Source: Pseudanabaena mucicola str. Chao 1806 (lineage in GTDB: Bacteria > Cyanobacteriota > Cyanobacteriia > Pseudanabaenales > Pseudanabaenaceae). From it: DNA of 64,000 nt. Shown piece after piece: positions 1 to 7,905 of this stretch. Under the pieces are notes generated by a model. That model made no database searches, was not told where the DNA came from, and was given only the letters and a program-made list of their open reading frames with translations. A program made the position numbers and the translations under genes. Location: NCBI RefSeq assembly GCF_030323025.1, contig NZ_CP097329.1:2424501-2488500 (forward strand), in the 5' to 3' direction. Each line of letters begins with the position of its first letter. The stretch's first letter is position 1.

Positions 1-96
1 GTGGAAATCTATCAAGGGAAATTTTCAATTTCTAGTGTCTATGGTCAAGGAACTACAGTTAACATTGAATTACCCTTGGTTTCTCGTATTCTCTGA
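1..96 (+). CDS. Sensor histidine kinase, C-terminal end (partial)
   Basis: The window opens inside a plus-strand reading frame that ends with TGA at 94-96. The 31 visible residues contain GQGTTVNIELPL, which resembles the G-x-G-T and final beta strand of the HATPase_c ATP-binding domain of histidine kinases. The rest lies upstream of the window, so sensor domain, partner regulator and start are unknown. Any GHKL ATPase could end this way, but a two-component kinase is the commonest source in cyanobacteria. Confidence 0.6.
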   Translation: MEIYQGKFSISSVYGQGTTVNIELPLVSRIL

Positions 97-216
97 ATAG
101 GTAGCTTTTCAAGCAAGGTACAGGATTGCTTCATAGTGAATTACTGAGAAGCACTGTTACATTAATTTTGGGTTTATGTCCTAAGCAACTTTTGCGGTGC
201 TATAAAAAGAAAAAAA

Positions 217-320
217 GTAAGTAAACCAACTTAATTAAAATCTAAAACCAGAGTTTGTTCCCCCCGCTACGCGGGGGGAACAAACTTCTCGGTTTTTAGT
301 TTACTTATGTCTGGCTACTT
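217..320. repeat. Miniature inverted-repeat element, family E copy 1
   Basis: About 104 bp that recurs in inverted orientation at 27206-27307. Both copies share an AACTTAATTAAAA block, a central palindrome (here 253-285, GTTTGTTCC arms around a C/G-rich core with CTAC at the tip) and a block reading TTACTTATGTCTxGCTACTT. The outer ends carry AGCTACTT-like inverted repeats, poorly kept on the left here. No coding capacity. Confidence 0.6.
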
Positions 321-402
321 GAGAATTGTGAATTTCTTTTTTCTGAGACAAAATGGAAGTTGCAATAAAATCTCTACTTTATGTGGATCTTACCTATTTA
401 GA

Positions 403-508
403 ACTGATGTTACGTGGAACAAATATCACCCTCACCCCCCTGCCCCCTCTCCCTTGATGGGAGAGGGGGCAGGGGTGAGGGTCTTAGAAACTTCCACGTA
501 ACATCAGT
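403..508. mobile_element. MITE family A, copy 1 (106 bp)
   Basis: Terminal inverted repeats ACTGATGTTACGTGGAA / TTCCACGTAACATCAGT enclose a CCCTCACCCCCCTGCCCCCTC-type palindromic core. A TAGA direct repeat flanks it (399-402 and 509-512), consistent with a 4-bp target duplication. It is non-coding and shorter than copies at 22072 and 51409 because it lacks their extra internal segment. Its right end supplies the stop codon of the adjacent minus-strand egtB gene. Confidence 0.8.
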
Positions 509-1835
509 TAGAAGTGTTTGCGGCAATCCGAAACCCAGCATGTTGGTAGAAGTTCGGGCGGAACCAGTTGCGATAATAAGGATAAGCTTCTGTTCCATTA
601 GTAATCCATGAACCACCTGCCATCATATTATGCTTAGTATCAAAATATAGTGCAGAATAGTTCTCATAAAGGTAATGGGTTTGATAGCCATTGAGAGGGG
701 TTAAGTTGTCGTTCAGCCATTCCCAAACATTGCCTCTTAGGTCGTATAGTCCTGATGGACTTATTGCTGATTCGAGATAGCCTACGGGACTAGGCGAGGC
801 AAATTTTATGTTGAGATTAAATCTAGAACTATCGTCAGCTTGTGGTGAAACTCTATCAGTACCGTAAGTTGCCAAGTGATATTCAGCTTCAGTCATCAAT
901 CGAGTATAATTTCCTTTCCAGCGACAATAGGCGATCGCTTCATGGTGATTGACCTCCACAGGAAAATCAAAGGGCATTGCGATTTCATCAAACATGGCAC
1001 GATATTTGTAGCCATCAGCATCAGGAATCCAGAACCTAGGATGCTGGACATCATGCTGAACTTTCCAAGCCCAAGCTGAATCTGACCAATAGTTTTGATT
1101 TGCATAGCCGCCATCTTTGACAAAATCAAGAAATTCGGCGTTAGTAATTAGGTATTTACTCGCTTGAAAAGTTGCCACATCGACAGTGCGATCGCCATAT
1201 TCGATATCCCAGCCATAGATATTGGAGTCTTGGGGCTTACCAAAGCGCACCGATCCCCCTGCAATTTCGATCATTTCATTGGGTTTGGTATAGCCATTTG
1301 CAGGCGCATATTCCCAACCTTGAGGACGTTGCAGCTTATCCACAGGTAATTGGCGAATCAACATGGATGAGGTTTCAATATGAATATACTGATGCTCGAT
1401 CGCCATCATTAGCGCCCAAAGTGGATGCTCTTGATTAATGGGTAAAGCGATCACTAAATTGTGGATTAGTTCGCTAATTCTGTCATAGGCTTGCTGCCGA
1501 TATGCCCACACTTCTATCACATCCGCTTGTCGTAGATTATCAAAAATGCTTTCAATTTCATCGGGCTTTTCAGGATCGACTCCAATCTCAAAGAGTCTTT
1601 CAAAATGGGGATTGATGCGATCGGTAACTAATCCAACTCTGACTAATTTGTTGATGTAAAAAACTGCTGAATGTCCTAGATAGAAGATTAGCAAATTGCG
1701 TAAAGGGTCAGGATTGAGATAGAAAGTTTCAGGACTAATTAAGCTCTTCCATAAAGTATCTTCGATTTGCCAAGCACGTTGATAATAGGCAAAAATATCT
1801 TGGCGATCGCAATGATGTAAATTAGGAGGCTGCAT
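504..1835 (-). CDS. egtB: OvoA-like sulfoxide synthase for ergothioneine synthesis (EgtB, cyanobacterial type)
   Basis: 443 residues. Non-haem iron enzyme expected to join a sulfur donor (cysteine or gamma-glutamylcysteine) to trimethylhistidine. An N-terminal DinB-like domain supplies the iron ligands: H55 in YLGHSAVF and H148/H152 in EHQYIHIE (HX3HXE). The C-terminal half is a formylglycine-generating-enzyme-type fold (GLYDLRGNVWEW, GGSW, HAGFRIA). The stretches DPLRNLLIFYLGH and RINPHFERLFEIGVD are closer, from memory, to OvoA (ovothiol) than to mycobacterial EgtB, but the C-terminal methyltransferase domain of OvoA is absent and egtD is the upstream gene, 69 bp away. This fits cyanobacterial ergothioneine producers that adopted an OvoA-type synthase. 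The TGA stop lies inside a MITE end; the empty site would have ended one lysine then TAG, so the protein is essentially unchanged. Confidence 0.85.
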   Translation of the reverse strand: MQPPNLHHCDRQDIFAYYQRAWQIEDTLWKSLISPETFYLNPDPLRNLLIFYLGHSAVFYINKLVRVGLVTDRINPHFERLFEIGVDPEKPDEIESIFDNLRQADVIEVWAYRQQAYDRISELIHNLVIALPINQEHPLWALMMAIEHQYIHIETSSMLIRQLPVDKLQRPQGWEYAPANGYTKPNEMIEIAGGSVRFGKPQDSNIYGWDIEYGDRTVDVATFQASKYLITNAEFLDFVKDGGYANQNYWSDSAWAWKVQHDVQHPRFWIPDADGYKYRAMFDEIAMPFDFPVEVNHHEAIAYCRWKGNYTRLMTEAEYHLATYGTDRVSPQADDSSRFNLNIKFASPSPVGYLESAISPSGLYDLRGNVWEWLNDNLTPLNGYQTHYLYENYSALYFDTKHNMMAGGSWITNGTEAYPYYRNWFRPNFYQHAGFRIAANTSN

Positions 1836-1904
1836 TGGTTTTTCTAATTAAATTCTAAGTAAAATATTTTATAAAGTGCTACGAAATAACTCTTTCAAGG
1901 AATT

Positions 1905-2918
1905 TTAGATCGATTGGCAAAGCACTAAACCAAACCATTGTTGCGGATCTGTCCAGATTTTGATGGTTGCTAAACCTTGCGATCGCAATTGTGCTTGGAC
2001 TTTCTCTAAGTTAAACTTCCGCGAAATTTCCGTAAGAATACTTTCACTTGATTGGAAATGGATATTGAGATCGAGAATATGGAGAGATACTTGATGTTCT
2101 ACTTGAGCGTGCAAATACATTTCAATTTGATGGTCAACTTCGTTGTAAATGGCTTGATGTTTAAATAGATTTAAATCAAAATTACCTTGAAATCGCCAGT
2201 TTAAATGGGCAAGCATATTCAAATTAAAGGCAGCCGTTATTTCCTGACTATCATTATAAGCAGCTTCGAGAATGTCTTTTGGCTTTTGCAAATCAATTCC
2301 TAAGAGAAAATAATCACCTTGAGTGAGCGCATGGGAAACCTTATTTAAAAATTCACTCGATTCTACTTCGTTAAAGTTGCCAATGGAACTACCTAAAAAG
2401 AAAATCATACGCGATCGCGCATGATTTTTACCGAGATAAAGCAAGGCTTCGTCATATGTACCAATTAAGCCTTCAAGGGAGAGATCTGGATACTTCTCTT
2501 GTAAAGCCAAGACTGTCGTTTTGAGGATGCCACCACTGACATCAATGGGAATATAACTGAAGCCATCAGAATTAGGTGCGGTGAGAGAATTTGCAATTTT
2601 TTGATAAGCGCTTAGTAAGTAATGAGTCTTAGTAGAACTACCGCTACCTAATTCCACTAATTCACAGGAACCTGTAATATCAGCGATTTCATCGGCATAT
2701 TGATTTAAGATCCATGCTTCGGTACGGGTTGGGTAATATTCAGGAAGTTCGCAAATTTGCTCAAATAGGTCTGAGCCGCGATCATCATAGAAGTATTTGG
2801 GCGGAAGAGTTTTAGGATTTGAGGTTAATCCCTGAATAACATCATGACCATCTTTTTCAAAGGTTTGGTGAATATTTGGTTTATGTTGATGCAGAATCTT
2901 TAAATGTTTAACTGTCAT
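1905..2918 (-). CDS. egtD: L-histidine N-alpha-methyltransferase EgtD
   Basis: 337 residues. Trimethylates histidine to hercynine using S-adenosylmethionine, the first step of ergothioneine synthesis. Seen: PPKYFYDDRGSDLFEQI near the N-terminus, EYYPTRTEAWIL, the SAM-binding glycine motif LVELGSGSSTKTHYLL and FFLGSSIGNF, all typical of the EgtD/DUF2260 family at its usual length of about 320-340. It is first in a two-gene minus-strand operon with the sulfoxide synthase. The starting ATG gives MTVKHLKIL; no strong alternative is seen. Confidence 0.92.
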   Translation of the reverse strand: MTVKHLKILHQHKPNIHQTFEKDGHDVIQGLTSNPKTLPPKYFYDDRGSDLFEQICELPEYYPTRTEAWILNQYADEIADITGSCELVELGSGSSTKTHYLLSAYQKIANSLTAPNSDGFSYIPIDVSGGILKTTVLALQEKYPDLSLEGLIGTYDEALLYLGKNHARSRMIFFLGSSIGNFNEVESSEFLNKVSHALTQGDYFLLGIDLQKPKDILEAAYNDSQEITAAFNLNMLAHLNWRFQGNFDLNLFKHQAIYNEVDHQIEMYLHAQVEHQVSLHILDLNIHFQSSESILTEISRKFNLEKVQAQLRSQGLATIKIWTDPQQWFGLVLCQSI

Positions 2919-2984
2919 ACTCGGCTTAATTCCTATGGTTGATGTATATACGATAAATAAACTTACTTGTTTAGATGAGCATGG

Positions 2985-3458
2985 TTATATCTCAGGTGGG
3001 TTAAGCCTTGCCATCACCCATGTTACATAAGTACCTACAGGACTCCACAGCAAATATGGCACAAGGAGCCATCCTGCCAAGCCCGAAACTTGCCAAACCT
3101 GAGCCGTTAAAACTAATCCCAATATAAAACCGATCGCCCCCACGATCGCGCCAACCCTGACATTTCGTAAACGGGTCATAACTGGGGTATAGGCTAGCAC
3201 CGCAATCTCGACGATCGCATAGCCAGTCATCAGTAGCCATGTGCTAAAAGTTGCGGGTTGCACTTCCCAAATGACCGCAGCAGAGGTAATTCCACAAATA
3301 AAAATGGAGATCCAAATAAAAGGAATTGCACCTTCAAAGGTCAGCCATCGCGGACGACGCAGGCGCATAAACCATTTGTAGTCCGCAGGAAATACCCTAT
3401 TTAGAGCAAAGCCAATCACAAAACAGATGACCGCGATCGCTAACCAAGCAATAATCAT
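2985..3458 (-). CDS. tspO: TspO/MBR family membrane protein
   Basis: 157 residues with five hydrophobic segments, the size and topology of TspO/translocator proteins, which bind porphyrins and affect tetrapyrrole and stress responses. The family patterns appear in degenerate form: RRPRWLTFEGAIPFIW near residue 33 corresponds to the KPPWxPPxWVFxPVW loop, and the end LLVPYLLWSPVGTYV matches the LLPYLxWxxxATYLN helix. The start ATG overlaps the stop of the preceding DCC-family gene by four bases, so the two are probably translationally coupled. Divergence from classical TspO leaves the ligand uncertain. Confidence 0.7.
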   Translation of the reverse strand: MIIAWLAIAVICFVIGFALNRVFPADYKWFMRLRRPRWLTFEGAIPFIWISIFICGITSAAVIWEVQPATFSTWLLMTGYAIVEIAVLAYTPVMTRLRNVRVGAIVGAIGFILGLVLTAQVWQVSGLAGWLLVPYLLWSPVGTYVTWVMARLNPPEI

Positions 3459-3916
3459 GGTGTTTCCCTATTCGCGATCGCACTATTGGGGATTGCACAA
3501 CGTTCATCACAGGCTTTGAGGCGTTGCTCCCGTTCGGTAACAATCGTTTTTAAATCAGCACGACCTGTCAACAAGAGTCGATAGTCTGCCCAAATGCCAT
3601 AGAGATTATCCGCAAACCATCCCACTAATGGCAACTTGGTAATTGCATAAATCCAACCAATGCCAAGGATGTCATAGGTTTGGCGAAATACTTCCACATT
3701 TTGGATAATTTCCCCATTGGGTAAGATGGCATGGATGCGTCCCATTGCCGTCTCAAATTCAATACCTGCATTGTTCTTGGGGTCATATTCATCGGCGGCG
3801 ATATCCACAAATTTCACCAAACCGCGATCGCCATCTTTTCGTCTTAGGAAGTTGACTTCGCGTACACAGAGAGGACAAGCGCCATCGTAGAGCAATTTAA
3901 TTTTCCATGATGTCAT
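3455..3916 (-). CDS. DCC-family thiol-disulfide oxidoreductase (DUF393)
   Basis: 153 residues. The N-terminal motif YDGACPLCVREVNFL with a CxxC pair, followed by FVDIAADEYDP, defines the DCC (DUF393) family, a small thioredoxin-like group whose substrates are mostly unknown. Its stop overlaps the tspO start (ATGA), suggesting a joint function in redox or membrane tetrapyrrole handling; that is inference from context. A second, more distant DCC gene lies at 32494-32919. Confidence 0.85.
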   Translation of the reverse strand: MTSWKIKLLYDGACPLCVREVNFLRRKDGDRGLVKFVDIAADEYDPKNNAGIEFETAMGRIHAILPNGEIIQNVEVFRQTYDILGIGWIYAITKLPLVGWFADNLYGIWADYRLLLTGRADLKTIVTEREQRLKACDERCAIPNSAIANRETP

Positions 3917-3983
3917 GGGTATAGTTTTTATCTATAGTAAAGTTACTTCAATTGTAACTAATCACCTCAACGTTTATATAGTG

Positions 3984-5546
3984 CTATATAGTGTTTGGAT
4001 TCTTACCGCAGGCAGAAATACAAAAGTCACTCTCTAAATATTCACGAATCTTTTGGCGTAATAATTTACCTGAAGCGGTTTTGGGTAAAGATTCCCAAAT
4101 ATGCATAGATTTTGGCAATTTAAAGCGAGCTAGCGATCTTTGTTCACAAAAGCTTCTCACATCATCTAGTGATAACTCTAATCTAGTTACTATTATTGCT
4201 GTCACGGTCTCGCCCCATTCGCGATCGCTAATACCCACCACACAAACCTCCAAAATTGCAGGATGCTCTAATAAAACTGATTCGATTTCCGCAGGATAAA
4301 TATTTTCACCACCACTGATAATCAAGTCTGATCGGCGACCGACTACATAGAGATAACCATCACGATCACGATAGCCTAAATCACCTGTATACAACCAACC
4401 ATCCTGAACTGCATAATTCTCTAACTGATGGAGATAGCCACTCATCACACTTGCCCCTTGCACAAGGATTTGCCCAACTTCACCAATGGGAACTTCTTGT
4501 TCAGGATTCTCTAGATCCACAATCCGCAATCTATTACCAAATAGAGGTAAACCTGAAGAACCTTGTTTGAGAGCGACCTCATGGGGTAATAATGTCACAA
4601 CCTGTGAAGCAGTTTCAGTCATGCCATAGGTAGGCATAATCGGTAAATTTAATTGCTGACATTGCTCAATTAATTCCCTACTAGCTGGTGCACCACCTAA
4701 AAGAATTGCCCGTAAATTTTGTAGGTTTTGCCAATAGGGATGTTTTAATAAGCGAGTCAGCATAGTTGGCACAAGGGAAATGATCGACACTTTTTCACAG
4801 GTGATCGCTTCTAATACTTCCTGCTCATCAAACTTAGGTAACAGTGTAATCGTAGTTCCATTAATCACACTCCGCCATGCGATCGCTAGTCCTCCCACAT
4901 GAAACAGAGGCATACATAATAACCAGTTATCACTTGCATAAGTACCTAAATTTAAAGTTGAAGCGATCGCACTATAAAAATGATTACTATAGGTTAAGGG
5001 AACTGCCTTTGGCTTTCCAGTTGTTCCTGAAGTATAAAAAATTCCCTGTATATTCTCTAAACTAATTAAGCTATCCCTTCCACCTATGATCTCAGATGGC
5101 ATTTCTTCAGTCCTAACTCTACCATCGTGAGAGGCTAAGAAGTGAGGGCAATTCTCAACGATTAAATCCTCTATCTCACCTCCCAAATCATCAGCAATTA
5201 ACTGGGTAAATTCATCACAGATTAGATATTTCGTTCGACTATCTTCCAATTGCCACCGTAATTCATCAGCAGTCAGGCGAATATTCAAAAAGACCGCAAT
5301 CGCTTCACATTTCACCAATGCATGAACTAACATGATGTACTGAGGCTTATTTGTTAGCAAAACACCAACGCGATTGCCTGATTTTATCCCCAAAGATTGT
5401 AAATGATCTACCCAAAGATTAACTTCACTTTCTAATTGGGCATATGTCCAATATATTGATGTTGATTGATTAGGAGATCTGAGTATAAGAGCGATCGCTG
5501 ATTTTTTTTGAACGGCTCTTTGCGATAGCCAATTAGGAAATTGCAT
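3984..5546 (-). CDS. menE: 2-succinylbenzoate-CoA ligase (MenE-like)
   Basis: 520 residues, ANL-superfamily adenylate-forming enzyme. Visible core motifs: phosphate loop YTSGTTGKPKAVPLTY, YGMTETAS, YTGDLGYRDRDGYLYVVGR with the hinge SDLIISGGENIYPAEIE, and the catalytic-lysine motif PKTASGKLLRQK near the C-terminus. Such proteins in cyanobacteria are usually the o-succinylbenzoyl-CoA synthetase of phylloquinone synthesis, which supplies photosystem I. The gene stands alone here and is divergent from the phasin-like gene, so another acyl-CoA ligase specificity is possible. Start chosen at MQFPNWLSQRA. Confidence 0.8.
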   Translation of the reverse strand: MQFPNWLSQRAVQKKSAIALILRSPNQSTSIYWTYAQLESEVNLWVDHLQSLGIKSGNRVGVLLTNKPQYIMLVHALVKCEAIAVFLNIRLTADELRWQLEDSRTKYLICDEFTQLIADDLGGEIEDLIVENCPHFLASHDGRVRTEEMPSEIIGGRDSLISLENIQGIFYTSGTTGKPKAVPLTYSNHFYSAIASTLNLGTYASDNWLLCMPLFHVGGLAIAWRSVINGTTITLLPKFDEQEVLEAITCEKVSIISLVPTMLTRLLKHPYWQNLQNLRAILLGGAPASRELIEQCQQLNLPIMPTYGMTETASQVVTLLPHEVALKQGSSGLPLFGNRLRIVDLENPEQEVPIGEVGQILVQGASVMSGYLHQLENYAVQDGWLYTGDLGYRDRDGYLYVVGRRSDLIISGGENIYPAEIESVLLEHPAILEVCVVGISDREWGETVTAIIVTRLELSLDDVRSFCEQRSLARFKLPKSMHIWESLPKTASGKLLRQKIREYLESDFCISACGKNPNTI

Positions 5547-5641
5547 GATTTCAGATTGATCGCGATATAATGTAATAAATTCAAATTTGAGTAGTGTTTG
5601 GTACTACCCATACTAAATTTATTACAATAGGAGTAATGGCT

Positions 5642-6004
5642 ATGAATCCATTTGGTGGCATCGTCCAAAAAGCATTTTATCTAGGTCTAGGCTTGGCGAC
5701 GGTCGCAGGTGAAAAAGCAGGCGAGACACTCAATGAACTTCGTACTCAGGCAAGTAAACTAGCTGATGAATTAGTAGAAAAAGGTGAAATGACCACTGAG
5801 GAGGCTAGAAAATTTGTAGATGACCTTGTAAAAAATTCTCAAAAGCCAATCAGTGAAAGTATTCCAAATCCTACGGGTAAAGATGAACCCCGCACGATTT
5901 CCATTGATGATGAAGAGGAAGGAAATGCTCAGCCCAATGACGTTGATCAACTAAAAAGCAAAGTGCAAGCTCTACAGGATGAACTCAGACGATTGCAAAA
6001 ATAG
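5642..6004 (+). CDS. Phasin-like cyanobacterial coiled-coil protein
   Basis: About 120 residues: MNPFGG start, one hydrophobic or amphipathic stretch (IVQKAFYLGLGLATVAGEKAG), then a charged helical region with MTTEEARKFVDDLV and a C-terminal coiled coil (VDQLKSKVQALQDELRRLQ). This matches small cyanobacterial proteins related to phasins or poly-hydroxyalkanoate granule regulators; the function is unproven. AGGAG at 5629-5633 lies 8 bases before ATG 5642, which is preferred over ATG 5636 (2 bases) and the upstream 5594. The last base of the TAG stop (6004) is also the first base of the neighbouring IS1 element, so the insertion may have trimmed the C-terminus. Confidence 0.65.
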   Translation: MNPFGGIVQKAFYLGLGLATVAGEKAGETLNELRTQASKLADELVEKGEMTTEEARKFVDDLVKNSQKPISESIPNPTGKDEPRTISIDDEEEGNAQPNDVDQLKSKVQALQDELRRLQK

Positions 6005-6780
6005 GTAGTCCTAAACAAGTAAGGATGAGTTGTAGTGATGAATAAAAAACCAGATAGCCCCAATGTGATTTTCTAGTTTTTTAGAGAAGGAGAGAGTTTT
6101 ACGAACTAATCGGGAAACACGTTGCCGCATCGTACAGTTAAACCGCTCAATATAATTGGTTTTACCAGATTCCTTTCCCACAGGTTTGTGACGGGGTGTA
6201 GGAAATACAAGAGCGTAAGCTCTCCGAAAATCTGTATAAGCGACCGCACACTGACGGTAGACACTGGGTAAAGAGTCCCAGAGTTTTTTGGCTCCTTGTT
6301 CGGAGCGATCGCCGATATGAACCCCAATAATTTCGCGGGTTTCGATATCAAGAGCAAGCCAAATCCACTGTTTGTTGCCTTTATTACCAACAAATGACCA
6401 CATCTCATCACACTGAATCGTTAGTCTTCCTTTTTTTTTAGCGGATACATTCACTTTTTGAGGAATCACCTCGTATTTACGATTGACATAATCCTGCAAC
6501 CAAGTTTCAGAAACGTCACAAACTCTGGCAATACCTGCAAGAGGAATCTTCTCAAGTAAGAGTTTGTCAATCAAGGCTTTGGTTTCTTCAGAGATTAGTT
6601 TTTGCCTTGGTGCTTCCACAAACTGGCGACCACAGGCTTTGCATTTATGGTTTTGATTTCCGTTATGAATAAATCCATTTTTGACAACATCTTTTGAGTT
6701 ACAGTTTGGACAATCTGGCATCGATAATTACGTGACTAAAGTTTCTTTTGTAATCTTATCCTTACATCTGGTGGACTACC
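6004..6780. mobile_element. IS1-family insertion sequence, apparently complete
   Basis: 777 bp bounded by inverted ends GGTAGTCC...AAGTAAGGATGAG (left) and, read from the right, GGTAGTCC...TGTAAGGATAAG. The size is close to classical IS1 (768 bp). The flanks are CAAAAATA (left) and CAACAATA (right), 7 of 8 identical, which may be an aged target duplication. It lies between the phasin-like gene and an older IS30 remnant. Confidence 0.85.
6011..6721 (-). CDS. IS1-family transposase (single-ORF form)
   Basis: 236 residues in one uninterrupted frame. The N-terminus has a zinc finger (CPNCNSKDVVKNG ... HKCKACGRQF) and helix-turn-helix region as in InsA; the rest carries the catalytic domain with ECDEMWSFVG-like sequence (here QCDEMWSFVGNKGNK), YTDFRRAY and NYIERFNCTMRQRVSRLVR, matching the IS1 DDE nuclease. 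It is full length and could be active. Cyanobacterial IS1 relatives often encode one continuous protein rather than the frameshifted InsAB' of E. coli. Confidence 0.92.
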   Translation of the reverse strand: MPDCPNCNSKDVVKNGFIHNGNQNHKCKACGRQFVEAPRQKLISEETKALIDKLLLEKIPLAGIARVCDVSETWLQDYVNRKYEVIPQKVNVSAKKKGRLTIQCDEMWSFVGNKGNKQWIWLALDIETREIIGVHIGDRSEQGAKKLWDSLPSVYRQCAVAYTDFRRAYALVFPTPRHKPVGKESGKTNYIERFNCTMRQRVSRLVRKTLSFSKKLENHIGAIWFFIHHYNSSLLV

Positions 6781-6781
6781 T

Positions 6782-7379
6782 CAACAATATCTGAGGCAAA
6801 AACAGAAGCAACGGCGACGCAAGAGTCGGAATCAGAAACGAGGAGGAATTCCCAATCGAATTGGAATTGAGCATCGTCCCAAAGTCGCAGATTTAAAGAC
6901 AGAGATTGGGCATTGGGAAAGTGATACCATGATTGGCAAGAACCATAGGGGGATAGTAGTTACCCATGTTGACAAAACATCGAAGTACCTACTGGCAGGT
7001 CTGGCAAAAAACAAAACGATGGAAGAAATAAATAGAGTGACACTAAAACTATTTGCGCCTATAAAACCAGACTTCCCTAAGACGATGACCTTTGATAATG
7101 GAAGAGAATTCTGTGGACAAGAGAAACTATCTGAAAGCTTGAAGCTAGATACTTTCTTTGCCAATCTATATCATTCATGGGAGCATGGATTGAATGAACA
7201 TACAAATGGATTGATGAGAAAGTTCTATCCTAAAATTACTAACTTAGGATTTACGCATTGGGTAGATGTGGTGCGGGCGAAGTCCGCACCACATCTACCC
7301 AATGCGTAATAAATTCGTTCGGTTTGCGTAAGTCCTATAACTTTAAAATTGTGAAAGAACAAGACTTTCAGATTACTTG
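6782..7379 (+). pseudogene. IS30-family transposase remnant 1
   Basis: An open frame from 6782 encodes the middle of an IS30 transposase: RRRKSRNQKRGG, GHWESDTMIGKNHRG (first catalytic Asp), TMTFDNGREFCG (second Asp) and YHSWEHGLNEHTNGLMRKF (Glu). The N-terminal DNA-binding part is missing, cut off at the IS1 junction. At 7246 a miniature element interrupts the frame; homology resumes at about 7338 with FKIVKE. Clearly dead. A related remnant lies at 58626-59058. Confidence 0.88.
7246..7337. mobile_element. MITE family B, copy 1
   Basis: 92 bp with imperfect inverted ends AGGATTTACGCA / TGCGTAAGTCCT and an inner perfect palindrome built on GGTAGATGTGGTGCGG. TAACTT flanks both sides (7240-7245, 7338-7343), a target duplication inside the IS30 remnant, which proves insertion after the transposase was already there. 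Copy 3 at 31438 is nearly identical internally. Confidence 0.8.
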
Positions 7380-7640
7380 ATTGATGCTCGACTTCGGTCA
7401 TCGCTTCTACCCATCAATATGACTCTTTATCTTTGAATAACCTTTGTCGAATTGCTTTTCTGGCAATCGCCTGTCGTAGTTTTTTTGCTTCTGCGGTTTC
7501 ATCTTGCGGTGGCTTTGCTTTCGGTTCTCGGTTCCACAGTTTCAGCCATGACTACCCAATTACTTGTCCTTGTTCGGAGGCGATCGCTAAGGCACTGTGC
7601 AAAATTAATCCGTTCCCACCATTTCCTGAAAGTCAGATCG
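7376..7640 (-). pseudogene. IS4/Tn5-type transposase fragment, degenerate
   Basis: Reading the minus strand gives GNGLILHSALAIASEQGQVIG, a stop, then LKLWNREPKAKPP...RLFKDKESY, a stop, then WVEAMTEVE. In Tn5-like IS4-family transposases a run of the kind GxxLHSxLAVxxExGQxLG, then LWxREP, then KESYxWVEAL occurs in this order, so this is a short internal piece with at least two in-frame stops. The apparent plus-strand ORF over the same bases is a shadow. Attribution is from remembered family patterns and is moderately secure. Confidence 0.6.
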
Positions 7641-7790
7641 AGTTAATCTTGCAAATTTCACAGATAATTCAAATAAAAACTACAGATTAGACCTTCCTCA
7701 GCCCTCGGTGAAAGCTAGCTGAGCGAAGTCAAAGCTAGATAACTTTGCTGGAACAATTTTTATCCGCAAGAGCATTAAAACAACTATATA

Positions 7791-7900
7791 AGCCATAAAT
7801 CAAAAGCTTTGCATAGCAAAGCTTTTGATTTATGGCTTTGAGAGAGGATTTATGTAGCAAACTATCTCTTAAAGCAAGTTTTAAATTATCCCTAACTCAC
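7791..7900. repeat. Double-hairpin repeat, family D copy 1
   Basis: A perfect 21-bp stem (GCCATAAATCAAAAGCTTTGC, loop ATA) followed by a weaker hairpin containing GAGAGAGGATTT and then AAGTTTTAAATTATCCCTAACTC. Copies at 9147-9290 and 50378-50485 keep the same order: a variable first hairpin, a GAGAGAGGGTTTGC second hairpin, and the TTTAAATwrTCCCGAACT tail. Here the second hairpin has decayed. Confidence 0.6.
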
Positions 7901-7905
7901 TTTAT

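Noticed and set aside
253-285. CRISPR-like or terminator-only reading of the C/G palindrome
   Set aside because: There are no regularly spaced repeats or spacers; the palindrome belongs to a dispersed element with a second copy at 27206.
410-616. Small ORFs on both strands across the first MITE
   Set aside because: They are products of the palindromic C/G-rich MITE interior and have no start context or family.
7433-7690. Plus-strand ORF of 85 residues
   Set aside because: Low-complexity shadow; the minus strand of the same bases carries transposase remnants.
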